Of a stretch of DNA of 64,000 bases, positions 25,184-34,888 are shown one piece after another. The notes beneath the pieces were generated by a model. It was given only the letters and a program-made list of their open reading frames with translations, had not been told where the DNA came from and ran no database searches. The DNA comes from Deferribacter thermophilus (lineage in GTDB: Bacteria; Chrysiogenota; Deferribacteres; Deferribacterales; Deferribacteraceae): positions 34,075 to 98,074 of the forward strand of contig NZ_JAPNXM010000008.1 in NCBI RefSeq assembly GCF_049472675.1, given 5' to 3'. Position numbers and translations under genes: made by a program. Numbering within the stretch: position 1 is the stretch's first letter; each line of letters begins with the position of its first letter.

Positions 25184-26387
25184 ACTAATAATTTTAATTT
25201 TATCAATATCATCATTAGTTTTTGCTGCTGATTTAAATCAAAGGATTTCTGTAAACTTTAAAGATGCAGATATCAAAGATGTAATGATAACCTTATCAAA
25301 ATTGACTAAAATCAATGTCGTTTTACCAAAAAATATTGATGGTAAATTAACTCTCTATTTAGAAGATGTTGCTATCAAAGACATTATAGACAATATAGCA
25401 AAACAGTTTAATTTAAGTTATGAAATTAAAAATAATATTATTTACTTTTATAAATCAGGTATACAAAATGATACTGCACCAATAGTAGATTACTTTTATG
25501 CACCAAAAAATATTAAGCTATCCGATTTAGTTAAAATTTTAGAAAACTTTAAAAGTAAAAAAGGTAAAATTGTGGTCGATGACTATAGTGGAACTTTAAT
25601 AATCACTGATACAAAAGATAATATCGAAAAAATGAAATATTATATCTCCAAAATTGATATTCCTATAAAACAGGTTATGATAGAAGCAAAAATTGTCGAA
25701 GTATCAAAAACTGGTAGTAGGGAGCTTGGACTTCAATGGTCTGCAAATACAAATTTCAACTCAACAAACTCTAATTTCCCTAATACAATATCAATAGGTG
25801 GTGATACATCTGGTTATATGGTAAATTTACCTATAACAAACCCTGCTGGAACACTATCCCTATTACTAGGAAATTATTCTGGATCTTTTATTTTAGATGC
25901 AAAACTTCAAGCTTTAGAGCAACAAGGGTTAGCAAAAATTGTTTCACAACCTAAAATCATAACTATGAATAATAAAGAAGCCAAAATTGAAAGTGGTTTT
26001 GAATTTCATTATAAAGTAATAGACAATGATGATACCAATGTTGAATCTGATGAAGCAAAACTTTCATTGACTGTAACTCCACAAGTCACACCAGATAATA
26101 ATATTTTGTTAAAAATAGTCGTAGATAAGAGCGAACTTGACTTTACAAAAACTGTTGATGGGTATCCTTTAAAGTTTACTAGAAAAGCTGAAACTTATGT
26201 AAAACTTAAAGACGGTGAAACAACAGTTATTGGTGGACTTGTTCAAGAAAAACAATCAAAAAGCACTTCAGCCGTACCAGGTTTGAGTAAAATACCTCTC
26301 ATTGGCTGGTTATTCAAAAGTAAAACAAACAGCCATGATTTAAACGACCTTGTAATTTTTATAACTCCAAAGATTATCAAGGAATAA
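25167..26387 (+). CDS. mshL: MSHA-type secretin
   Basis: Outer-membrane pore through which the fibre leaves. Signal peptide TKIKLIILILSISSLVFAA; an STN-like region (ISVNFKDADIKDVMITLSKL) at about 30-85; a secretin N domain near 115-165 (IKLSDLVKILENF, GTLIITDTKDNI); and the secretin core from about 185 with QLGLQ-type GSRELGLQWSAN, VPGLSKIPLIGWLFKS and the terminal LVIFITPKII. ATG 25167 is preferred over TTG 25158 because the signal peptide begins there. At 406 residues it is short for MshL, mainly because the N-region is compact. The core looks complete. Confidence 0.9.
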   Translation: MWTKIKLIILILSISSLVFAADLNQRISVNFKDADIKDVMITLSKLTKINVVLPKNIDGKLTLYLEDVAIKDIIDNIAKQFNLSYEIKNNIIYFYKSGIQNDTAPIVDYFYAPKNIKLSDLVKILENFKSKKGKIVVDDYSGTLIITDTKDNIEKMKYYISKIDIPIKQVMIEAKIVEVSKTGSRELGLQWSANTNFNSTNSNFPNTISIGGDTSGYMVNLPITNPAGTLSLLLGNYSGSFILDAKLQALEQQGLAKIVSQPKIITMNNKEAKIESGFEFHYKVIDNDDTNVESDEAKLSLTVTPQVTPDNNILLKIVVDKSELDFTKTVDGYPLKFTRKAETYVKLKDGETTVIGGLVQEKQSKSTSAVPGLSKIPLIGWLFKSKTNSHDLNDLVIFITPKIIKE

Positions 26388-26389
26388 AA

Positions 26390-28075
26390 ATGAAATTAAA
26401 ACATATTAGAATTGGTGATTTACTTGTTACTAAAGGGTATCTAACTGAGGCTCAACTTAAAGTTGCCCTTGAAGAGCAGAAAAAAACAGGGAAAAAAATT
26501 GGTGAAGTTTTAATAGACTTAGGATATATCACTGAAGATTTTTTACTCGATATTTTATCCGAACAGCTTGGCATAGAAAGAGTCACTTTAGACCAATTAG
26601 AACTATCTCCAAGCTTTAAAAATATTATCCCAGAAAATGTTGCAAGGAAATATAAAGTTATCCCTGTAAAAATAGAAGGTAACACTCTACATATCGCTAT
26701 GAGTGATCCAAACAATATCATTGCAATTGATGAAATTACCAGACTTACCAAAAAAGATGTAATACCAATGCTTATTTCAAATGATGAATTTTTGGCTGCA
26801 TTTAATAAAATATATGGTGGTGAAGAACATCTATATAATATTGCACAAACGGTAGAAAAAGAGATATCTCTTTTATCTTCAGAAGATGATAGTGTCTACG
26901 AATCCTTAGCAGAAAGCTCATCTGCGGTAAACCTCGTAAATAGCATTATAGCAAAAGCTATAAATGAGAAGGCATCAGATATTCATATTGAACCAGATGA
27001 AGATATATTAAGGGTAAGATTTAGAATTGATGGTATCTTACATGAAATTTTGACTTTAAATAAAGTATTAGCACCAGCTATAATTTCAAGAATTAAAATT
27101 ATGGCAAATATGAATATAGCAGAAAAAAGAGTTCCTCAAGATGGCAGATTTAAAATAAAAATAAATTTTCAAGATATAGATTTTAGGGTATCCACACTTC
27201 CTACTAATTTTGGTGAAAAAGCAGTATTAAGAGTGCTTGATAGAAGCAAAGCATTGTTAGAGCTTCACAGAATTGGTATGGATACTCACTCATTAGAAAT
27301 TTATGACTCTATTATTTCAAAACCTTACGGTATTATTTTGATTTCTGGTCCTACTGGAAGTGGTAAGACTACAACTCTGTATGCAACATTAAACAAATTA
27401 AACACATTAGAAAAAAATATTGTAACGATTGAAGACCCTATTGAATACAATTTTAAAGTAATCAATCAAGTCCAAGTAGATGAAGCTGCAGGTGTAACCT
27501 TTGCTTCTGCATTAAGATCCATATTGAGACAAGACCCAGATATTATTATGGTTGGGGAAATAAGGGACAAGGAAACAGCACAAATCTCTATTCAAGCATC
27601 CCTTACAGGTCATCTTGTTTTAGCTACAATACATACAAATGATGCAGTAAGTAGTGTTGTAAGACTTGTGGATATGGGGATAGAACCATATTTAGTTTCT
27701 TCTTCTCTAATAGGTGTTGTTGCTCAAAGACTCGTTCGAAAAGTATGTTTAAACTGTGCTGTAGAATACACTCCAGATGAAACTATATTGAAACGATTAG
27801 ATATTAAATATCAAAATGCAAAATTTGTAAAAGGTGAAGGTTGTCCAGAATGTCATTATACAGGATACAAAGGGCGGATAGGTATCTATGAAGTTTTAAA
27901 AATTGATACCGAAATGAGAGAAATGATAAGCAAAAATGCCACTACAGAAGCTATTAGAAAATATGCTTTGAGCAAAGGGTTTCAAACACTTTACGATTCA
28001 GGGATGAAGCTTGCATCAGTAGGAATAACTACTCTTGAAGAGGTTTTGAGAGTTACTACTATAGAAAACGACTAA
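26390..28075 (+). CDS. mshE: Pilus assembly ATPase with MshEN cyclic-di-GMP domain
   Basis: GspE/PilB-type hexameric motor of 561 residues. Walker A GPTGSGKTTTLYATLNKL, Asp box, Walker B VGEIRDKETAQISIQAS, His box (LVLATIHTNDA) and the CLNC...GCPECHYTGYKGR zinc site are all present. The N-terminus carries two 24-residue MshEN motifs at residues 7-30 (RIGDLLVTKGYLT... to Gln30) and 36-59 (KIGEVLIDLGYIT... to Gln59), separated by five residues. This is exactly the spacing known for high-affinity cyclic-di-GMP binding. Extension of this pilus is therefore probably switched on by the second messenger. Last gene of the locus. Confidence 0.95.
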   Translation: MKLKHIRIGDLLVTKGYLTEAQLKVALEEQKKTGKKIGEVLIDLGYITEDFLLDILSEQLGIERVTLDQLELSPSFKNIIPENVARKYKVIPVKIEGNTLHIAMSDPNNIIAIDEITRLTKKDVIPMLISNDEFLAAFNKIYGGEEHLYNIAQTVEKEISLLSSEDDSVYESLAESSSAVNLVNSIIAKAINEKASDIHIEPDEDILRVRFRIDGILHEILTLNKVLAPAIISRIKIMANMNIAEKRVPQDGRFKIKINFQDIDFRVSTLPTNFGEKAVLRVLDRSKALLELHRIGMDTHSLEIYDSIISKPYGIILISGPTGSGKTTTLYATLNKLNTLEKNIVTIEDPIEYNFKVINQVQVDEAAGVTFASALRSILRQDPDIIMVGEIRDKETAQISIQASLTGHLVLATIHTNDAVSSVVRLVDMGIEPYLVSSSLIGVVAQRLVRKVCLNCAVEYTPDETILKRLDIKYQNAKFVKGEGCPECHYTGYKGRIGIYEVLKIDTEMREMISKNATTEAIRKYALSKGFQTLYDSGMKLASVGITTLEEVLRVTTIEND

Positions 28076-28126
28076 ATTATCAATCATATATAAGTATCAA
28101 AATTGTTTCCTTTAATATATTTATTG

Positions 28127-28648
28127 TTAAAATCTATCTTTTACTTTATATGCTATTACTGAAGCAACAATTAATTTAATAATATCAAAAGGTAATGGTG
28201 TAAAAAAACCAATATATAATATTTTTTTGAAAGCTATAGCTTTATGCTGAATATAATTTAAATTCAAATATAAATATGATACCCCTAATCCATATATGAC
28301 AATCAAACCTACAGCACCACCTAAAAAATAAAAAAATAGCTTTTTATATTTTGCAAAGTATCCAATAGGAATTGAAGCTAAAACAAAGCCAACAAGATAG
28401 CCAAAAGTAGGCTGTAACACATACCCTATTCCACCACCATGAGCAAAAATTGGTAAACCAATTAACCCTAATATTAAGTAAACCAAACCACCAATAAATG
28501 CAGGTTTTATACCAAAAATCATTGGCATTAATAACACCACAAAAGGTTGTAAAGTTAAAGGTACAGGTTCTAAAGGGATTTTTATAAAAGCACTAACTGC
28601 TAAAAAAGCTGTAATCAAAGCAGAAAAAACAATTTTATTATTTTTCAT
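28127..28648 (-). CDS. bioY: Biotin transporter BioY
   Basis: S-component of an ECF-type vitamin transporter with six membrane segments in 173 residues. FSALITAFLAVSAFIKIPLE, PVPLTLQPFVVLLMPMIFG and GGIGYVLQPTFGYLVGFVLA are the recognisable BioY motifs, with the invariant PVP and GPTxGY-like stretches. No EcfA/T genes are adjacent; it may work alone or share an energising module. Overlaps the patatin-like gene by 11 bases and ends the long minus-strand run. Biotin supply would serve pyruvate carboxylase encoded at 41516. Confidence 0.9.
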   Translation of the reverse strand: MKNNKIVFSALITAFLAVSAFIKIPLEPVPLTLQPFVVLLMPMIFGIKPAFIGGLVYLILGLIGLPIFAHGGGIGYVLQPTFGYLVGFVLASIPIGYFAKYKKLFFYFLGGAVGLIVIYGLGVSYLYLNLNYIQHKAIAFKKILYIGFFTPLPFDIIKLIVASVIAYKVKDRF

Positions 28649-29543
28649 GTGTACCCTCCATCATTAATAACCGATTTATAAGTCTTTTCCCTTCCTCATA
28701 TCCAATTTCTATTATTTCTTTAGCTTTTGTAAAATCTGTTAGTTTATAACCATCTAAATCAGGTTTTACCTTAATACATTCAACATCATCCATCACATAT
28801 TCTGCAGTGGCTTCCTGCATTATTGCTATACTTTGAACCAAAATTTCAAAAATATTTGGATATTTTACTTTTCCATTTTCAATATTTTTACCAAGAATAT
28901 CTCTCACTAATTTATTTATAGATTTAAAAAATAAATTATTATCTTTTTGTCCAAAGCTTTCTCCATTTGAATAATATTTATTTATAAATTCATCCTTTTC
29001 AGCAAAAGGCCCCACATGAACAGCAATTTTGATATCACAATCATCTGGTAATCTATTAACAGGCACTGGATTTTTTAATCCTCCATCCACTAAAAACATA
29101 CCGTCTAAATAAGCTGGGATAAAAACTCCAGGAAATGAAATACTAGCCCTTATCGCTTTTATTAGAGAGCCAGAATTAAACACTATCTCTTTACCAGTAA
29201 ATAAGTCAGTGGCAACACAGCAAAATTTTAAATCTAGGTTTTCTATTTTTATATCACCCACAAACTCATAAATAAATCTATCTATCTTTTTCCCATCTAC
29301 TAATCCCGATTTTGTAATTTTAATATCAAAAAACTCAGTAAATATTTTCCAGTCAAGTTCATAAATCAGTTTTTCCATTTGAAAAACATCATACCCTGCT
29401 GCATATAGTCCACCAATAAAAGCACCCATACTTGAGCCGCTTATAGCATAAATTGGTATCTCTGCTTCTTGAAAAGCTTTTAAAATACCTATATGAGCCA
29501 AACCTCTAGCAGCCCCACTTCCAAGAGATATTCCTATTTTCAT
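28638..29543 (-). CDS. Patatin-like phospholipase (RssA-like)
   Basis: Serine lipase fold with oxyanion loop GISLGSGAARGLAHIG, nucleophile elbow GSSMGAFIGG (Ser about residue 38) and catalytic Asp in VDGGLKNPVP. Length 301 fits the small RssA-type bacterial group. Ser-Asp dyad intact, so likely active on membrane lipids or acyl esters. No signal peptide; cytoplasmic. Starts five bases before the end of the formate-dehydrogenase gene's downstream spacer, so it belongs to the same transcript, though a functional link is not evident. Confidence 0.9.
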   Translation of the reverse strand: MKIGISLGSGAARGLAHIGILKAFQEAEIPIYAISGSSMGAFIGGLYAAGYDVFQMEKLIYELDWKIFTEFFDIKITKSGLVDGKKIDRFIYEFVGDIKIENLDLKFCCVATDLFTGKEIVFNSGSLIKAIRASISFPGVFIPAYLDGMFLVDGGLKNPVPVNRLPDDCDIKIAVHVGPFAEKDEFINKYYSNGESFGQKDNNLFFKSINKLVRDILGKNIENGKVKYPNIFEILVQSIAIMQEATAEYVMDDVECIKVKPDLDGYKLTDFTKAKEIIEIGYEEGKRLINRLLMMEGTHEK

Positions 29544-29547
29544 AATT

Positions 29548-32274
29548 TCAATTTACCCTTTCAATCTTAACAGCACAAACCTTATACTCAGGAATTTTAG
29601 CTACCTTATCCAAAGCTTTCACTGTAAGCTTGTTTACATTACCTTCAGGAAAATGAAAATTACCAAACAACTCCCCTGCTTTTAATCTCTCTGTAACAAA
29701 AACTTTTGCAATTATCTCCCCTCTTCTCGAAATTACTTTAATATTATCTCCATCTATTAAACCATAAGATTTTGCATCATTTACATTAATCATTACTATA
29801 GGCTTTGAACAGACTTTAGTTAACTCATCAACTCTCCGTGTCAATTCACCACCATGCCAATGATAAAGCTCCCTGCCAGTATTTAGTAAAAAAGGGTATT
29901 CATTATCAGGGGATTCATAAGGGTTACTATTAGATACTATATGAAATTTCCCTTTACCTCTTGCAAATCTTTCTTTGTGCAAGATTTTTGTCCCACTACT
30001 TTTTTCATCATAAACTGGCCAGTATAAATCTTCACCCTTTTTTAATCTTGAATAAGTAGCAAACCTATATATAGGAGTTGTAAAATTAATCTCTTTTATC
30101 ACATCACTAATCTTTTGGTAATCCCATTTTGCACAATCACCAATTGGTATTAAATTAAGTTTTTTAATGAGTCTATTAGCAAGCAATACAATAATCTCAA
30201 AATCTGTTTTCGAATTATAAAGTGGGTCTATCAAAGGATTTATTAAATTAATTTTCCTTTCTGTATTTGTAAATGTTCCTTCTTTTTCTGCAAACGATGC
30301 AGCGGGTAATATCACATCTGCATATTTAGAGGTTTCTGTAGGAAAGATATCTTGTACCACTAAAAATTCTGCATTTTTTAAAGATTTTTCCACTTTATTT
30401 ACATCAGGTTCTGTCATTAGAGGATTTTCACCCATGATATAAAGGGCTCTTAAAGTCTTGTCATCTAAACCATCCATCATTTCTGTAACTGTTTTACCAA
30501 TAGTTCTATTAAGTTTAAAATTGCCAGATAATTTCCAGTAATTTTCAAATTTTTCAATAACCTTTTCATCAGATACCTTTTGATACCCACTAAAAACATC
30601 AGGCAGACAACCCATATCACAAGCGCCCTGTACATTGTTTTGTCCTCGCAGAGGATTTAATCCTCCTCCACTAACTCCAACATTACCAGTCAAAAGTTGT
30701 AAATTTGCCAAAGCTAACACATTGTCAACACCATGAGTATGTTGAGTAATCCCCATTGCCCATATTAGAGCTGTAGGTTTTTCTGTAGCTATAATTTTAG
30801 CAACATCGAAAAGTAGATTATAGTCAATACCAGTTTTTTTAATATATTCATCTAAGTTGATTGATAATATATATTCTTTGAACAAATCATAATTTTCACA
30901 TCTTTCAAATATATATTCTTTATCCTCCCACCCATTTTCAATAATAATTCTGCATAAAGCATTGATTAAGTCTATATCGGTGCCTGGTCTAATTGGTAAA
31001 TAAATATCTGAAAAATCAGCAATATCAATACACCTCGGATCAGCGACAATTAGATTTACATTTCTATTTATTACTGCTCTTCTAATCTTTACACCAAAAA
31101 CTGGATGCTGCTCAGTAACATTTGAACCAATAATAAATATGGTCTTTGAATTTTTGATTATATCATCCATAGTATTGGTCATAGCACCAGAGCCTATACT
31201 CTGTATTAACCCCACAACTGTAGATGAATGACAAAGTCTTGCACAGTGATCAATATTATTCGTTCCTATTATCTGGCGAGCTAATTTTTGTAAAAGATAA
31301 TTTTCCTCATTGGTACATTTTGCTGATGAGAAAAATCCTATACTATCAGCACCATATTTATTTCTTACTTCTATTAACTTGTTCACAACAATTTCCAATG
31401 CCAAATCCCAATCAACCTCTATCAGTTCACTATCTAATGATTTATTAGATTTTTCTAAAAGATATTTCCTTACAAGTGGTGTCTTTAACCTATCCTCACT
31501 AAAAATATAGGAATGACCATATCTACCCTTTACACATAAAGAGTTATAATTTTCCCCAATTTGTATAGGTTTTACATTTATATTTTTCCCATCCGTAAAA
31601 AGCCTAACTCTACAACCAACCCCACAATAAGAGCATACTGTATCAACTGTTTTTATATTATCCCCGTTTAACTTTACATTATTACTGATAGCTCCTGTGG
31701 GACAAAAATCAACACATGTACCACAAAATTCACAACCAGCTTCTTCAAAGGTTTCATCAACACCTATACTTAATCTCTGCTTTTTCCCTTTAAAAACAAA
31801 ATTCCAGATAAATCTCCCCTGCAATTCTCTACAAGCAGAAACACATTTTCCACATTGCACACAAAGTGATTCATCAAAAGTAAAAAAGGGGTTTGACACT
31901 TTTCTAATGTCATACTTTTTATCATTGCCATAATTTTTAATTTCAAAATACTCAAATAACTTTTTAATATCATTAGATATTTTTATATCATCTAAAGAGA
32001 TATTCTGGAATAATAATTCAAAATTTATTTTTCTGTATTCTTTTAACTCATCATTATCAGTAATTATTTCCATCCCATTTTCAATAAAACTTTCACATGA
32101 TGTCATTATTTTTCCATTTACCCTAACGATGCACAGCTTACATCTTCCAATTGGCTTCAATCTTTTATCAAAACACAAATTTGGTATATATTCACCTGCT
32201 AAATCACACGCTTGTAATATCAATAATTTTTTTTCAAAAAAATAGTCTTTACCATTAATTTTTACTTTAATCAT
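29548..32274 (-). CDS. NAD-linked formate dehydrogenase, molybdopterin subunit
   Basis: Large subunit of a soluble formate dehydrogenase. N-terminal [2Fe-2S] domain (CFDKRLKPIGRCKLC), then ferredoxin-type 4Fe-4S sites (CVQCGKCVSAC, CGTCVDFCPTGAIS), the Mo-bis-MGD entry cluster CSYCGVGCRV and the active-site segment HCARLCHSSTV. The residue that is selenocysteine in some homologs is Cys here, so no UGA recoding is needed. Molydopterin-binding domains and a C-terminal FHFPEGNVNKLT follow. The frame opens at TTG 32286, but ATG 32274 gives the natural MIKVKINGKDYFF start, giving 908 residues. It overlaps its diaphorase partner by eight bases. Confidence 0.9.
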   Translation of the reverse strand: MIKVKINGKDYFFEKKLLILQACDLAGEYIPNLCFDKRLKPIGRCKLCIVRVNGKIMTSCESFIENGMEIITDNDELKEYRKINFELLFQNISLDDIKISNDIKKLFEYFEIKNYGNDKKYDIRKVSNPFFTFDESLCVQCGKCVSACRELQGRFIWNFVFKGKKQRLSIGVDETFEEAGCEFCGTCVDFCPTGAISNNVKLNGDNIKTVDTVCSYCGVGCRVRLFTDGKNINVKPIQIGENYNSLCVKGRYGHSYIFSEDRLKTPLVRKYLLEKSNKSLDSELIEVDWDLALEIVVNKLIEVRNKYGADSIGFFSSAKCTNEENYLLQKLARQIIGTNNIDHCARLCHSSTVVGLIQSIGSGAMTNTMDDIIKNSKTIFIIGSNVTEQHPVFGVKIRRAVINRNVNLIVADPRCIDIADFSDIYLPIRPGTDIDLINALCRIIIENGWEDKEYIFERCENYDLFKEYILSINLDEYIKKTGIDYNLLFDVAKIIATEKPTALIWAMGITQHTHGVDNVLALANLQLLTGNVGVSGGGLNPLRGQNNVQGACDMGCLPDVFSGYQKVSDEKVIEKFENYWKLSGNFKLNRTIGKTVTEMMDGLDDKTLRALYIMGENPLMTEPDVNKVEKSLKNAEFLVVQDIFPTETSKYADVILPAASFAEKEGTFTNTERKINLINPLIDPLYNSKTDFEIIVLLANRLIKKLNLIPIGDCAKWDYQKISDVIKEINFTTPIYRFATYSRLKKGEDLYWPVYDEKSSGTKILHKERFARGKGKFHIVSNSNPYESPDNEYPFLLNTGRELYHWHGGELTRRVDELTKVCSKPIVMINVNDAKSYGLIDGDNIKVISRRGEIIAKVFVTERLKAGELFGNFHFPEGNVNKLTVKALDKVAKIPEYKVCAVKIERVN

Positions 32275-33757
32275 AACAGCTCGCAAAATAAGAATTTATT
32301 GCATTTTTTATCGCTTTACCCAGTCCGCACCTTGTACTGACACACATAGATTCAACTAATGTTTTGACTTCAGTTTCATTTATTTCATTTTTTTGACAGT
32401 TAAATTTTTCTAATAATTTTTTATACCCTCTATAACATGGAATACATTGACCACAAGACTCATCAGCAAAGAAAGAGACAAAATATTTTAAAAATTCTAA
32501 TTTATCTCTTATTTCACTGGCAATAAAAATCGATCCTACAAAATTTGTATTAAAGTCTTTTAATCTTTTACCAAAATCTTTTTTATCAATAAAAAAACCA
32601 GAAGCACCACCTAAAATGGCAAATTTAGCTTTACCAACAACCCCATCGCAAAATTTCTCTAATATATCATTTATAGAATTATCAGAATCAATTTCCACTA
32701 TGCCTTTTTTATTTACATCACCACTTACAGAAATAAGCCTTTTATCTAAATTTACTATTTTCAAATTACAGACTTCAAAAAGATAAGACAAAGTTTCTAT
32801 ATTATTAACAACAGTAGGTTTATTATAAATACCACTTTCTAAAGGGTATGGAGGCTTTATTCTTGGCCGTCCCCTTTTACCTTCAAATGATTCTATCAAG
32901 GCTGTTTCTTCACCACAAACATAAGCTCCCGCACCACTAACAATATGAATATTTATTTTTTTTAAAAAGCTTATATCTGATAAAAAGTTATCAATAGTTT
33001 TTTTCAAAATATTTTTTTGCTTTATATATTCACCTCTTATATAAAAAACAATATCTGTAGCTCCGATTATATAAGCAGATAGTATTGCACCAGATACAGC
33101 TACATCTGGATTGATCTCTATAAGTGCTCTATCTTTAAAAACAAATGGTTCAGATTCATCAATATTGCACACAAGATATTTTATTTGACTATCAATATTT
33201 TTAGCTATTTCTAATTTTTTAAAGGTTGGAAAATTTGCTCCCCCTCTTCCACTTAATCCAGAATTTTTCACCCAATTTAGCAATTCATCTTTGTTTAATA
33301 ACAAAAGATTATTTAATGAGTTAATATAATACTCTCTTTCTTTCTTTTTTAAAATCAAACAATCATCTAAATTTTTATTCAATATTATTGTTTTATCAAT
33401 AGGTTTAAAATTTTCACCATCATAGTATACCTGCTCTTCATTTTTGATAAAAGCATAATCTTTATCACACAACCCTAAACAGTGTGTTTTTATAATATTT
33501 TCACTTAAGATACTATTATTACAAGCAGGAGAGTTACAAGCCAATATAGCGTTTTTATCTGCATTTAATAAGGAATAAAATGATATTATCGAATAAGCCT
33601 CACCATAAGGTAAGCCATATTTCCTTGCAAGATTTTTAATATCATTTTTAGAAAAGTTAGAAAATTTATAACTTTTAGCTTCATCCAAAAATTGTTTATA
33701 AGCTAATTCATCTTTAAAAAAAACATATTTTCTAATAAATCTATCAACGACCGGCAT
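32267..33757 (-). CDS. Formate dehydrogenase diaphorase subunit (NuoE-NuoF fusion)
   Basis: The N-terminal ~120 residues resemble NuoE, with CNSPAC and CLGLC giving the four ligands of the [2Fe-2S] cluster. The rest is NuoF-like: FMN loop SGLSGRGGANFPTFKK, NAD loop GAGAYVCGEETALIESFEGK, KPTVVNNIETL and ESCGQCIPCYRG plus a later Cys for the 4Fe-4S cluster. The fusion of 24-kDa and 51-kDa modules is typical of NAD-reducing formate dehydrogenases and bifurcating hydrogenases. It moves electrons between the molybdenum subunit and NAD(H). The gene is directly upstream of the catalytic subunit. Confidence 0.9.
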   Translation of the reverse strand: MPVVDRFIRKYVFFKDELAYKQFLDEAKSYKFSNFSKNDIKNLARKYGLPYGEAYSIISFYSLLNADKNAILACNSPACNNSILSENIIKTHCLGLCDKDYAFIKNEEQVYYDGENFKPIDKTIILNKNLDDCLILKKKEREYYINSLNNLLLLNKDELLNWVKNSGLSGRGGANFPTFKKLEIAKNIDSQIKYLVCNIDESEPFVFKDRALIEINPDVAVSGAILSAYIIGATDIVFYIRGEYIKQKNILKKTIDNFLSDISFLKKINIHIVSGAGAYVCGEETALIESFEGKRGRPRIKPPYPLESGIYNKPTVVNNIETLSYLFEVCNLKIVNLDKRLISVSGDVNKKGIVEIDSDNSINDILEKFCDGVVGKAKFAILGGASGFFIDKKDFGKRLKDFNTNFVGSIFIASEIRDKLEFLKYFVSFFADESCGQCIPCYRGYKKLLEKFNCQKNEINETEVKTLVESMCVSTRCGLGKAIKNAINSYFASCYD

Positions 33758-33758
33758 T

Positions 33759-34886
33759 TCAATGCTCAGAATATATTTTACTTAATTCACTAAAAAGCTC
33801 TGTAGAATGCTTTTTATAGAAAAAATTATCAGGAATATCAATGTTTTTACTTTGTATTAAAACATGAAAGTTTGTACCAAAACCACCTTCGGGTATAATT
33901 AAAGATCTAATCCTAGCTTTATGCAAATCTGATTTGGATTTTTCAATTTCATCTAAAATGCCAGATTGGAGCAGAAACAACCATTGTGGCTCAAATTTTA
34001 CCACATCCAAACCACTCTCTTTACCATATTCCATTAAAGCGGAAAAATCCACAAATGCAGTTATGTCCTGGTAACCGATCCTTTCAAAAAAATCATTGTT
34101 TTGGGTGTGTTTAAAATAACAAGTAACTGTTCCATCCATTCTAAAAGGTGCATACAGCTGTTTTGCTTCAAACCCATAATCAATTGTAACAACAACCCCT
34201 TTACTAATTTTTTTACCAAGCTCTTTAATCCATTTTGTTGCATCCAGATTTATATCTGCTATTTGTTTATCAACAAGTTTAATATTTAGTCTATTAATAT
34301 AGTCATTTAACTCTTCAGTAGAAAATTTATCAGGATAAAACTGAAGTTTGTTATCATGATATATTACATAAAGTTCTTTAAGCTCACCATTAATATTAAT
34401 AATTCTATGAACTGGAAAAGCATCAACTAATTCATTTGAAAAAAATATCCCTTCAAAATTATTTAATTTTTCAAAATCGATCCATGAAACTTTATCTTTA
34501 TGTTGAGCTAAAAGTTCCTTTTGCCTATTAATCAAATAGTTACTTTTTTCAATTATTATATATTTTATTTTATCATAAAATTCAGGTTCTTCATTTAAAT
34601 AAAAATTTAGGATATCATTTGCCAGCATACCGCTACCAGCACCCATTTCACAAAGCACAGGATCAAGACCAAGTTCATTTATTGCTCTCTTAAACCCTTT
34701 AGCCAATGATCTACCAAAAGACTCAGAAGCATCAACAGAAGTATAGAAACTACCCTGCATGCCAAAAGGGTTTTCTTTTTGATAATAGCCATAAACAGGA
34801 TGGTACAAAGCAATATCCATAAACTCTGCAAAAGTAATTTTATATTCTTTAACCTTATCAATTATTAATTTTTTAAGTTCATCCAT
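33759..34886 (-). CDS. MidA/NDUFAF7-like SAM-dependent methyltransferase
   Basis: Class I methyltransferase of the COG1565/DUF185 group, 375 residues. The signature PVYGYYQKENPFGMQGSFYT and the SAM site CEMGAGSGMLANDI are clear. VTIDYGFEAKQLYAPFR and GTVTCYFKHTQ complete the family pattern. The mitochondrial relative NDUFAF7 methylates an arginine of the complex I 49-kDa subunit during assembly. Here it lies one base upstream of a NuoE/F-type gene, but the bacterial substrate is unknown, so the link is suggestive only. Cytoplasmic. Confidence 0.85.
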   Translation of the reverse strand: MDELKKLIIDKVKEYKITFAEFMDIALYHPVYGYYQKENPFGMQGSFYTSVDASESFGRSLAKGFKRAINELGLDPVLCEMGAGSGMLANDILNFYLNEEPEFYDKIKYIIIEKSNYLINRQKELLAQHKDKVSWIDFEKLNNFEGIFFSNELVDAFPVHRIININGELKELYVIYHDNKLQFYPDKFSTEELNDYINRLNIKLVDKQIADINLDATKWIKELGKKISKGVVVTIDYGFEAKQLYAPFRMDGTVTCYFKHTQNNDFFERIGYQDITAFVDFSALMEYGKESGLDVVKFEPQWLFLLQSGILDEIEKSKSDLHKARIRSLIIPEGGFGTNFHVLIQSKNIDIPDNFFYKKHSTELFSELSKIYSEH

Positions 34887-34888
34887 AA

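Noticed and set aside
31224..31973. Several 60-80-residue frames on and opposite the formate dehydrogenase gene
   Set aside because: All overlap the strongly conserved catalytic subunit in other frames and lack start signals.
29548..32274. Possible selenocysteine site in formate dehydrogenase
   Set aside because: The position reads Cys (HCARLCHSSTV) and the frame contains no internal TGA, so no recoding is needed.
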